Assembly: GCA_003535305.1 (NCBI GenBank)
Contig: DOHL01000029.1
Span: 1 to 5,726 of the forward strand
Source: Candidatus Acetothermia bacterium
GTDB lineage: Bacteria; Bipolaricaulota; Bipolaricaulia; UBA7950
Length of the DNA: 5,726 nucleotides
Direction of reading: 5' to 3'
How positions within the stretch are numbered: position 1 is the first letter of the stretch; each line of letters opens with the position of its first letter. Positions 1 through 5,622 of this stretch are shown here, piece after piece. Both the position numbers and the translations under genes were made by a program. A model generated the notes under the pieces. It saw only the letters and a program-made list of their open reading frames with translations, was not told where the DNA came from and searched no databases.

Positions 1-13
1 AATTACTGTGCAG

Positions 14-46
14 GGCCTGCCCCGTGCAGTCCTACTTCATGGGGCC
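14..46 (+). repeat. 33-bp direct repeat, copy 1
   Basis: This 33-bp segment, beginning GGCCTGCCCC and ending CATGGGGCC, recurs without a mismatch and in the same orientation at 1691-1723. It can fold weakly on itself: GCCCC at 19-23 pairs with GGGGC at 41-45 around a 17-nt loop. It lies beyond the 3' end of lemA and carries no plausible reading frame. Identity ends sharply on both sides (base 13 versus 1690, base 47 versus 1724), so it behaves as a discrete unit. I do not recognise the family; a dispersed non-coding repeat is the simplest reading. Confidence 0.85.
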
Positions 47-95
47 GTGCTCCTACTGACTTTCTTTCTGCTTTCTTTGCTGACCGCTGACAGCT

Positions 96-638
96 TTACC
101 CGAACGGAGTGAGGGTTGTCTTGGCTTCTGGTACAAGACACAACTTCACTTTCTTCATTTGCAATCGTCTGGCAATAATCCGATGGGGGAATCTTATAAT
201 CATAGTGTTGAGCTGGCGGGCAACAGAGTTGTAGTAATCACGCCAGCGGCGGATCTTATCCTCCTGGGCTGCGAACTCCTCGCGCAAATTGACGAACTTG
301 GCATCAACCCCAATCTCTGGACAGTCCAATACTCCGGTAAAGAGCGGTTTTAATGCAATTTTCAGTTCCTCTTCCGCAACGGCTTGTCTATCAGGAGAGG
401 CGGCCTTCAGTACCATGGTATGCGTCTGCAATATCCGGTCAAATATCTCTTGGTTATAAGCGTTGTGTTTTTGCACTGTTTCCACTAAACTAAGAACGCA
501 ATCATGTTGTTTGTCAAGATGGGTATTGAGAATGGACCACGCCTCTTCAGTACGCATTTTAAGCCGTTTAAGCCGAGTGTATGTAAGCAGACTCCAACCG
601 AAGACGGCAAATAAAAATAAAATTAAGACTCCTTCCAT
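96..638 (-). CDS. lemA: LemA family membrane protein
   Basis: This 180-residue protein matches the LemA family in length and layout. An uncleaved N-terminal membrane segment (about residues 3-20, GVLILFLFAVFGWSLL) is followed by charged residues and then a helical, coiled-coil-like domain. Family marks are the EEAW start of the first long helix (31-34), LVETVQKH (51-58) in the place of the usual LVETVKGY, and a C-terminal helix with YYN (135-137), N144 and FP (150-151). The part that usually reads KRR.DLIPNL is here DKQHDCVLSL, so this is a divergent member. LemA proteins are anchored with a short outer N-terminus and a helical bundle; their biochemical role is not settled. The start is supported by AGGAGG at 652-647, 8 nt upstream on the minus strand. 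The partner gene often found beside lemA (a TPM-domain or M48 peptidase gene) is not in view; downstream sequence leaves the window after 95 bp. Confidence 0.85.
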   Translation of the reverse strand: MEGVLILFLFAVFGWSLLTYTRLKRLKMRTEEAWSILNTHLDKQHDCVLSLVETVQKHNAYNQEIFDRILQTHTMVLKAASPDRQAVAEEELKIALKPLFTGVLDCPEIGVDAKFVNLREEFAAQEDKIRRWRDYYNSVARQLNTMIIRFPHRIIARRLQMKKVKLCLVPEAKTTLTPFG

Positions 639-718
639 TATAGAATCCTCCTATCCATTATATTGCAATCAGAGAAATTGTACTATCATAGAGCATCCTA
701 TTCCAAAGAGGAGGTCTG
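639..718. promoter_or_regulatory. Divergent intergenic region with candidate promoters
   Basis: The 80 bp between the divergent lemA and radical SAM genes must hold both start signals. On the minus strand there is a perfect TATAAT at 662-657, but its best -35 partner matches only 3 of 6 positions, and the implied transcript start would fall inside the lemA ribosome binding site. On the plus strand TTGCAA (663-668) and TATCAT (684-689) are 15 bp apart, a weak pair. These are pattern matches only, and no operator palindrome stands out. Confidence 0.3.
708..714 (+). promoter_or_regulatory. Ribosome binding site of the radical SAM gene
   Basis: GAGGAGG lies only 4 nt before the ATG at 719, slightly closer than usual but very strong. 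It decides the start: the next in-frame ATG at 737 would be 22 nt away from it, and no other purine-rich site lies between them. Confidence 0.7.
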
Positions 719-1609
719 ATGCGATTAACTGCCGCGATGATCGCTGACCGTGCCGCTCGGTTAGAGAAGGTTCTCAGTCTGTGTACACTCTGTCACCATC
801 GCTGTCTGGTCGATAGACGCAAGGGCGAGGTCGGTCGATGCGGTCTGGGAAACAGAATCAAAGTGGCGAATTTCGGCCCGCACTTCGGTGAGGAGCGTCC
901 ACTTGTCGGAAGAAGAGGTTCAGGCACTGTCTTCTTTTCGGGGTGCAATCTGGCATGTCTCTTCTGTCAGAATTACGATATCAGCCAGCTACAGCAAGGA
1001 GAGGAACTTAAGACTGAGGATCTTGCAGCAATATTCTTCTCTCTCGCACAATATGGCTGTCATAATATCAATCTCGTTACTCCTACTCATCAGGCTCCGC
1101 AGCTCCTCTTTTCCCTGGCAATGGCAAGGGATCAGGGACTTGATCTTCCTGTTGTGTGGAACTGCGGTGGTTATGAGAGTGTCGAATCGCTGCAAGAATT
1201 GGAGGGGATAGTCGATATCTACATGCCGGATGTAAAATACGGTGATGACCGAGCGGCAACGCAATATTCAGATGCGCCGCAGTATTTTACAAACATCAAG
1301 GCTGTGTTACAGGAGATGCACCGCCAGGTAGGAGATCTGGTAATTGAGAATGGAGTTGCTCAACGCGGCCTTCTGATCCGCCATCTTGTTTTACCCAATC
1401 AGGTCGCTGCCTCACAGAATGTACTGCAATTCATCGCTGCAAAGATCGGTTGTAGCACTTATATCAATATCATGTCCCAATACTGTCCATCTTACCGCGC
1501 AAAAAGATGTCCTCAGCTCGCTCGTCCAATAACGATAGCTGAATACACCGAAGTGGTCGCGATAGCAAATGCCCTCGGCCTACGGCGTGGACTCTCTCTG
1601 CTCAGTTGA
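719..1609 (+). CDS. Radical SAM protein, PflX/COG1313 type (pyruvate formate-lyase activase-like)
   Basis: This 296-residue protein carries the radical SAM CX3CX2C motif at C76, C80 and C83 (SGCNLACLFCQN), which binds the [4Fe-4S] cluster that cleaves S-adenosylmethionine. An N-terminal cysteine set precedes it (C22, C25, C29 and C41, in CTLCHHRC and GRCG) and could hold a second metal or Fe-S site. Further marks of the COG1313/PflX group are TPTH (121-124), VWNCGGYES (146-154), DIYMPDVKYGD (about 166-176), LLIRHLVLPN, and the C-terminal MSQYCPSYRA followed by a YTEVVAIANALGLRRG-type end. Length is normal and the frame is intact. Members resemble glycyl-radical activating enzymes, but their substrate is not known. 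No glycyl radical enzyme is encoded nearby, so I would not call this a pyruvate formate-lyase activase. It is transcribed away from lemA and is probably monocistronic, since a 338-bp repeat-filled gap follows. Confidence 0.9.
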   Translation: MRLTAAMIADRAARLEKVLSLCTLCHHRCLVDRRKGEVGRCGLGNRIKVANFGPHFGEERPLVGRRGSGTVFFSGCNLACLFCQNYDISQLQQGEELKTEDLAAIFFSLAQYGCHNINLVTPTHQAPQLLFSLAMARDQGLDLPVVWNCGGYESVESLQELEGIVDIYMPDVKYGDDRAATQYSDAPQYFTNIKAVLQEMHRQVGDLVIENGVAQRGLLIRHLVLPNQVAASQNVLQFIAAKIGCSTYINIMSQYCPSYRAKRCPQLARPITIAEYTEVVAIANALGLRRGLSLLS

Positions 1610-1629
1610 ACCCAGATTATGTATTAACT

Positions 1630-1656
1630 GCAGAGATCGCAGAGACCGCAAAGAAA
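1630..1656 (+). repeat. 9-bp-period GCAGAG tract
   Basis: Three successive 9-bp units are visible: GCAGAGATC, GCAGAGACC and GCAAAGAAA. A related two-unit tract in reverse orientation lies at 1802-1819 (on the minus strand CCACAGAGG then GCACAGAAA). The pair therefore sits as imperfect inverted arms around the GC-rich core, as in a small non-autonomous repeat element. No function is assigned. Confidence 0.6.
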
Positions 1657-1689
1657 GATGTTAAAACAAAAGGTAATACTCAGGTTATT

Positions 1690-1769
1690 AGGCCTGCCCC
1701 GTGCAGTCCTACTTCATGGGGCCTGCCCCCGGCCGCAGGCCTTGTACAGTCATTGTTCAGGGCAGGCCT
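1690..1769. repeat. GC-rich inverted repeat with nested hairpin
   Basis: AGGCCTGCCC (1690-1699) and GGGCAGGCCT (1760-1769) are perfect 10-bp inverted arms 60 nt apart. Nested inside is a 7-bp stem, GGCCTGC (1720-1726) with GCAGGCC (1735-1741), around an 8-nt loop. A TTTTTT run at 1783-1788 begins 14 nt after the outer arm. That is too far for a classical intrinsic terminator, though the structure could still hinder read-through from the radical SAM gene. It includes copy 2 of the 33-bp repeat. Confidence 0.7.
1691..1723 (+). repeat. 33-bp direct repeat, copy 2
   Basis: This is the identical, same-orientation copy of 14-46, offset by 1677 bp. Here the repeat shares its left end with the 10-bp inverted arm and its right end with the nested 7-bp stem, so it forms part of a larger folded element. 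At copy 1 the sequence to the right differs from base 47 onward. Confidence 0.85.
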
Positions 1770-1801
1770 GAGTAGTTACGAATTTTTTATCTTTAGAATA
1801 A

Positions 1802-1819
1802 TTTCTGTGCCCTCTGTGG
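1802..1819 (-). repeat. Inverted 9-bp-period ACAGAG tract
   Basis: Read on the minus strand, this is CCACAGAGG followed by GCACAGAAA: two 9-bp units related to the plus-strand GCAGAG units at 1630-1656. It lies 22 bp upstream of the -35 box of the aminotransferase promoter. Similarity to the left tract is partial and judged by eye. Confidence 0.5.
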
Positions 1820-1841
1820 TTTTATTAACGCATATTTTGGG

Positions 1842-1870
1842 TTGAAATAACGCCTCAATAATGTTATAAC
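1842..1870 (+). promoter_or_regulatory. Sigma70-type promoter for the aminotransferase-serA operon
   Basis: TTGAAA (1842-1847, five of six consensus bases) and TATAAC (1865-1870, five of six) are separated by the optimal 17 bp. A TG at 1862-1863 makes an extended -10 (TGTTATAAC). Transcription would begin near 1877, leaving a leader of about 70 nt before the ATG at 1948. This is the best promoter match in the window, but it is a motif match only. Confidence 0.5.
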
Positions 1871-1947
1871 GGTGCCAAATCAAACCAGGGGTATCTGTCT
1901 GTCAGGCAGGCTAACAAACGATAACCGAGCACAACCGGAGGTATAAC

Positions 1948-3018
1948 ATGCACAATAGATTATTCACTCCCGGACCGACCGAGGTGCGACCGGAGATTTT
2001 ACAGCGATTGGCTACGCCGCAGATACATCATCGCAGCCCGCAATGCTTAGAGCTTTACGCTGAGATTCAACCTAAATTGCAACGTCTCTTGTACACAAAA
2101 AACCCTGTATTTCTCTTTACATCCTCCTCTACTGGGGCGATGGAAGCCGCAGCGACCAACTTGGTAGAAAAACGGTGTTTGAATTTGGTCAATGGCGCCT
2201 TCTCCGAACGATGGCATGAAATTACTACGTGGAATAGAGTTCCTTGCGATCGTATGGATGTCGATTGGTCACAGGCGATCAAACCGGAGATGGTCGATAG
2301 ACAACTTGCCAGTGGAGCTTACGATGCAGTCACCTTAGTATACAATGAGACCTCCACTGGATTGGCCAACCCTCTTGCCGAGATCGCCACAGTCGTCAAC
2401 TCATACCACGATGTCCATTTACTCGTCGATGCAGTCAGCGCAATGGCCGGCGTAAAGATCGAAACCGACAAGCTGGGCATTGACTTTCTGCTGGCAGGAA
2501 CGCAGAAGGCATTCGCTCTTCCGGCGGGAATTGCTGTCGCTGCAATGAGCGAGCGCGCTCTTGCACGGGCGGAAAGGATCGAACCACGTAACTACTATTT
2601 CAACCTCAAGTTAATGTATAAGTACCACCTGCGCAATCAGACTCCGTCCACTCCGTCGATTCCGCATATGTACGCTCTCAACGCGCAACTTGATGATATC
2701 TTATCCGAGGGGTTGGAAAAGCGTTTTACGCGTCATAGAGCGATGGCAAAAAGAGTCCAATCATGGGCAGAGAAGTATTTTGCTATATATCCTGAACAAG
2801 GCTATTGGTCACAGACTTTAACTTGCATCGCCAATACGCGGCAGATCTCCGTCGCTGATTTGGTAAAAACTCTCATCGCAAATAACAATGTTCGTATCGC
2901 CAACGGCTACGGCGCACTCAAAGAGAAGACCTTTCGCATCGCTCATATGGGTGACACACAGATATATGAGATAGACGGTGTGCTGGCAGCGATTGAAGAT
3001 ATTCTCCGCCTCAGATAA
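1948..3018 (+). CDS. Class V PLP aminotransferase (serine-pyruvate/alanine-glyoxylate type), probable phosphoserine aminotransferase
   Basis: This 356-residue protein is a fold-type I, class V pyridoxal-phosphate aminotransferase. It opens with TPGPT (7-11) and HHRSP (27-31). The phosphate-binding turn SSSTGAMEAA begins at 59, the cofactor-ring aspartate is D161 in LLVDAVSA, and the Schiff-base lysine is K187 in GTQKAFALPAG. QTPSTPSIPHMYAL (231-244) is a characteristic loop, and R330 in FRIAHMGD is placed to bind the substrate carboxylate. The start is fixed by GGAGG at 1937-1941, 6 nt upstream. The family includes serine-pyruvate and alanine-glyoxylate transaminases. serA follows 9 bp downstream, so the likely job is transamination of 3-phosphohydroxypyruvate to O-phosphoserine; that substrate is inferred from context. 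Classical SerC is a different branch of class V, so this would be a non-orthologous substitute. A serine- or alanine-glyoxylate role remains possible. All key residues are present and no frame damage is seen. Confidence 0.88.
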   Translation: MHNRLFTPGPTEVRPEILQRLATPQIHHRSPQCLELYAEIQPKLQRLLYTKNPVFLFTSSSTGAMEAAATNLVEKRCLNLVNGAFSERWHEITTWNRVPCDRMDVDWSQAIKPEMVDRQLASGAYDAVTLVYNETSTGLANPLAEIATVVNSYHDVHLLVDAVSAMAGVKIETDKLGIDFLLAGTQKAFALPAGIAVAAMSERALARAERIEPRNYYFNLKLMYKYHLRNQTPSTPSIPHMYALNAQLDDILSEGLEKRFTRHRAMAKRVQSWAEKYFAIYPEQGYWSQTLTCIANTRQISVADLVKTLIANNNVRIANGYGALKEKTFRIAHMGDTQIYEIDGVLAAIEDILRLR

Positions 3019-3027
3019 GGAGAGACG

Positions 3028-3933
3028 ATGAAAATATTGGTATCAGACCCACTCGAGGCAATGGCTATCGAGACAATGCGTTGCGCTGGACTTACTGTAA
3101 CAGTGGAGACCGATCTTTCGCCGGAAGAGTTGCAACGAAAGATTCCAGATTATGACTGCATCATGGTTCGTAGCGCAACCAAAGTGTGTCCATCGCTGAT
3201 CGACGCTGCACAGAGACTTAAACTGATCGTCCGCGCCGGTGTGGGAACGGACAATATCGATGTTGAATATGCGAAAGCAAACGGAATCACTGTCTGCAAT
3301 ACTCCAGCAGCGAGTAGCAATGCTGTCGCTGAACTGGTAATTGGTCATATCTTCTCGTTAGCACGGCATATCGCTCGGGGAACTGTCTCTCTCAAAGGAG
3401 GAAAATGGGAGAAGAAGAACCTTGCAGGATGCGAAATTCTGGGCAAAACCCTCGGAATCATCGGAATGGGACGAATCGGCCGATTGACAGCTCAGAAGGC
3501 GACTGCTCTCGGGATGAGGGTTATCGCTTATGACAAGTTCGTACAGAAAGACCTGCCAGAAGAGGTAGAGATGGTCCAATTCGATGACCTGTTAGCACAA
3601 TCTGATTTTATCACGTTGCACGTTCCGCTCAGCAGTGATCGACGCCCACTGATCGGCGCAGAGGAGCTATCAAAGATGAAAGATAGATCTTATCTTATCA
3701 ATTGCTCTCGTGGCGGAGTAGTCGATGAAGAAGCACTGCTTAGAGCACTACAGAACGGAAAACTACGCGGTGCAGCACTCGATGTCTTCACGCAAGAGCC
3801 TCCTAAAAACAATCCGCTCATCGCAATGGAGAACCTCTCGTTGACCCCTCATATCGGTGCTGCTACTGCCGAAGCGCAAGCACGCGTGGGAGCAGAGGCG
3901 GCTCGGATCGTCATTGATTGGGCTCGTAGATAG
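3028..3933 (+). CDS. serA: D-3-phosphoglycerate dehydrogenase, short form
   Basis: This 301-residue NAD-dependent 2-hydroxyacid dehydrogenase would oxidise 3-phosphoglycerate to 3-phosphohydroxypyruvate, the entry step of serine synthesis. SerA-type substrate motifs are VRSATKV (47-53) and RAGVGTDNID (69-78). The Rossmann nucleotide loop is GMGRIG (146-151), and D169 at the end of the next strand suits NAD over NADP. The catalytic set is complete: R228 in NCSRGG, E257 in DVFTQEP and H275 in TPHIGAAT. The protein ends soon after the substrate domain closes, so the ASB and ACT domains of longer SerA forms are absent and ACT-type serine feedback is not expected. The ribosome binding site (AAGGAG, 3017-3022) overlaps the stop of the aminotransferase gene, which indicates one transcript and probably coupled translation. 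Other 2-hydroxyacid dehydrogenases are less likely given the VRSATKV motif and the partner gene. Confidence 0.92.
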   Translation: MKILVSDPLEAMAIETMRCAGLTVTVETDLSPEELQRKIPDYDCIMVRSATKVCPSLIDAAQRLKLIVRAGVGTDNIDVEYAKANGITVCNTPAASSNAVAELVIGHIFSLARHIARGTVSLKGGKWEKKNLAGCEILGKTLGIIGMGRIGRLTAQKATALGMRVIAYDKFVQKDLPEEVEMVQFDDLLAQSDFITLHVPLSSDRRPLIGAEELSKMKDRSYLINCSRGGVVDEEALLRALQNGKLRGAALDVFTQEPPKNNPLIAMENLSLTPHIGAATAEAQARVGAEAARIVIDWARR

Positions 3934-3952
3934 AGTTCCTTGGCCTTGAAAA

Positions 3953-3968
3953 GTGATGGGTGATGGGT
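3953..3968 (+). repeat. Short GTGATGG tandem repeat
   Basis: Two exact 7-bp units and part of a third (GTGATGG, GTGATGG, GT) lie 20 bp after the serA stop. The tract is short and may be a remnant of a longer tandem array or of a dispersed repeat. No role is assigned. Confidence 0.5.
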
Positions 3969-4042
3969 TAAGAAAGAAGTGAAGAGATGACAAGAAAGAA
4001 GGTAGTGTCATGTCAACCTTAATTTATCAAGCTGCTTGAATC

Positions 4043-4153
4043 GTCATTCCTGCCCCTGCGTACGCAGGGGCAGGCTTAGCAGGAATCCAGAGCCTTGTTC
4101 GATAGATTCCAGATCAAAGCTTGCGCCGGACTTGATCCGGTGTCCGGAATGAC
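4043..4153. repeat. Dispersed palindromic repeat element (GTCATTCC ends)
   Basis: The element of about 111 bp is bounded by GTCATTCC (4043-4050) and its exact complement GGAATGAC (4146-4153). Inside the left end is a perfect 26-bp palindrome at 4049-4074, centred on GTAC, with arms beginning CCTGCCCCTGCGT. A competing pairing joins ATTCCTGC (4046-4053) with GCAGGAAT (4079-4086). The right end holds CCGGA/TCCGG (4126-4130 and 4136-4140) around a 5-nt loop. GTCATTCC...GGAATCC palindromes of this kind are common dispersed elements in many bacterial genomes and are thought to be small non-autonomous elements. It sits wholly between genes. Confidence 0.75.
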
Positions 4154-4248
4154 ATCTTGCACTTGACGAGACAGTAGTTCGGCATGACACTCGGGCTTCA
4201 CAACGCTTGACCACGTTCCGTTATTACTGAATAAGCAAGGAGTTTGCG

Positions 4249-5622
4249 ATGGCAAAGATATTTCCCTTTCATGGAATCACATATTCTACGGAGAAGATCG
4301 ATGATCTCTCTTCTGTCGTCACCCCGCCGTATGATCGGATCGACTCGCAAGACCAAGAGAAATTTTACCGGCACAGTCCGTATAACATCATTCGCATTAT
4401 TAAAGGGAAGGCTAAGCCTAATGATGATGACATTGATAATCGCTATACCCGCGCAGTTGCGTATATGGAAAGATGGAGGATAGAAGGAATCCTCACTCGT
4501 GCTGCTCAACCCGCGCTTTACGCGTACTATCAGGAATACAATGCCCAGGGAATAACTTACTTGCGTAAAGGATTTGTCGCCCTTGTTGAGCTTGAGCCAT
4601 CCGGCGACGGGGTGAAGGGCCATGAAACGACTCTTGCCGGACCTAAAGCTGACCGGCTGAAATTGATCCGTGCCACCCAAGCCAATTTCGGCCATATATT
4701 CATGCTCTATTCTGATCCGAAAAGACAGGCTAATCAAGAGATCGATCGCGCTATCACCGGACAAGAACCAAATTGGCAAGCACTGGATAACGACGGCAAC
4801 CGCCATATGCTGTGGGAGATCAACAATAAAGAAACGATCGCGGTTCTTCAGGAAGCAATGGCTGATAAAGCGCTCTACATTGCAGATGGTCACCATCGGT
4901 ATGAAACAGCAGTGACATTCATGGAAGAATGTCGCGCTGCCGGATGGCAAACGATCGGAGCGGAGAGTTTCCAATGCCGAATGATGACGATGATAAATAT
5001 TAACGAGCCTGGGATAGTTATCTTTCCTACTCACCGCGTAATTCGTAATCTTATTGCTTTTGATCGAAAAGAGTTCCTCGGAAACCTTGCCGGAAACTTC
5101 GTCATCGAGGAACTAACGGCTTTAAGTGAAATTCTTCATGCTCTTGCCCACCGCGAAAAAGGAGAACATCTCTTCGGGTTATACATGGGCGGGAATGATT
5201 TTTATCTTCTGCGTCTGCGCGACGAGCAGATCATGGATGAGATAATCAAAGATCGTTCGCCGGAATGGAAGCGGCTCGATGTTACTATTCTCCACCAGGC
5301 ACTACTTGAACCGCTCCTTGGGATCGACGAAGCAGCTCTACAGACGCAAACGAACGTTGATTACGTACGCGATAGCGAGCAGGCCATAGCCATGGTTCAG
5401 GCTGGAAGCCATCAGTTGGCATTGATCATGAATCCGACAACGATCGACGAGGTACGGATAATATCAGATCTGCATGAAAAGATGCCGCAGAAATCAACTG
5501 ATTTTTACCCTAAACTATTGACCGGCCTGGTGATGTCACAGATGGAGATCGATCGTACATATTCAGTAAACCCATCCCTGAACCGCGCCCGAGGGAGGAA
5601 AGAGGAAAGAACCACGGATTGA
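4249..5622 (+). CDS. DUF1015 family protein (COG4198), function unknown
   Basis: This 457-residue soluble protein has the full run of DUF1015 motifs: VVTPPYDRI (23-31), HSPYNIIRI (42-50), PALYAYYQEY (about 88-97), HETTLAGPKADRLKLI (125-140) followed by TQANFGHIFMLYSD, the signature YIADGHHRYETA (210-221), and MPQKSTDFYPKLLTGLVM (412-429). No membrane segment or signal peptide is seen. The family has no settled function. DUF1015 genes are, from memory, often found near serA and serine-type aminotransferase genes, and that holds here, although a 315-bp repeat-bearing gap intervenes. The DGHHR motif recalls the ParB/sulfiredoxin fold, some members of which phosphorylate serine; that link is inference. 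The start is supported by AAGGAG at 4237-4242, 6 nt upstream. The protein normally ends near GLV, so residues 430-457 are an extra tail, whose last codons lie in a CACGGATT repeat. GATC sites are unusually dense across the gene. Confidence 0.9.
   Translation: MAKIFPFHGITYSTEKIDDLSSVVTPPYDRIDSQDQEKFYRHSPYNIIRIIKGKAKPNDDDIDNRYTRAVAYMERWRIEGILTRAAQPALYAYYQEYNAQGITYLRKGFVALVELEPSGDGVKGHETTLAGPKADRLKLIRATQANFGHIFMLYSDPKRQANQEIDRAITGQEPNWQALDNDGNRHMLWEINNKETIAVLQEAMADKALYIADGHHRYETAVTFMEECRAAGWQTIGAESFQCRMMTMININEPGIVIFPTHRVIRNLIAFDRKEFLGNLAGNFVIEELTALSEILHALAHREKGEHLFGLYMGGNDFYLLRLRDEQIMDEIIKDRSPEWKRLDVTILHQALLEPLLGIDEAALQTQTNVDYVRDSEQAIAMVQAGSHQLALIMNPTTIDEVRIISDLHEKMPQKSTDFYPKLLTGLVMSQMEIDRTYSVNPSLNRARGRKEERTTD

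Larger units (their letters stand above)
1610..1947. other. Non-coding repeat-rich gap between the radical SAM and aminotransferase genes
   Basis: No credible gene lies in these 338 bp. In order it holds a three-unit 9-bp-period tract (1630-1656), the second 33-bp repeat within a GC-rich inverted repeat (1690-1769), a T-run (1783-1788), an inverted two-unit 9-bp tract (1802-1819), a promoter (1842-1870), and a leader of about 70 nt with CTGTCTGTCAGGCAGGC near 1894-1910. The leader shows no riboswitch or attenuator that I can recognise. Confidence 0.7.
3934..4248. other. Non-coding gap between serA and the DUF1015 gene
   Basis: No credible gene is present in these 315 bp. The left third holds a GTGATGG tandem (3953-3968), a purine-rich AAGAAAGAAG direct repeat (3970-3979 and 3992-4001), and a weak 5-bp inverted pair AAGGT/ACCTT (3999-4003 and 4016-4020) that is too short to call a terminator. 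The middle holds the palindromic element at 4043-4153. The last 94 bp before the DUF1015 start show no convincing promoter, so whether that gene is read from the serA transcript cannot be decided here. Confidence 0.65.

Noticed and set aside
463..747. Plus-strand frame of 94 codons across the lemA start and intergenic region
   Set aside because: It is mostly antisense to lemA and runs into the true start of the radical SAM gene in another frame. It shows no coding signature.
888..1264. Overlapping short frames on both strands inside the radical SAM gene
   Set aside because: They are shadow frames; the radical SAM motifs are in the main frame throughout.
1690..1790. Intrinsic terminator after the radical SAM gene
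   Set aside because: The T-run starts 14 nt beyond the stem and the stem encloses 60 nt, so it does not meet the usual hairpin-plus-T-tract form. It is kept only as an inverted repeat.
1606..1845. Open frame of 79 codons overlapping the end of the radical SAM gene
   Set aside because: It runs through the 9-bp tract, the 33-bp repeat and the hairpins, has no ribosome binding site, and its product is repeat-derived and unlike any family.
3953..4001. CRISPR-like or iteron-like array from the GTGATGG and AAGAAAGAAG repeats
   Set aside because: The units are short, only two or so copies each, without regular spacers or an associated gene.
4163..4234. Promoter for the DUF1015 gene using TTGACG (4163) or TTGACC (4207)
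   Set aside because: No acceptable -10 box is found 16-18 bp downstream of either hexamer.
4198..5034. Open frame of 278 codons on the minus strand
   Set aside because: It lies antisense to the DUF1015 gene, whose family motifs are unmistakable on the plus strand. The antisense translation shows no domain pattern.
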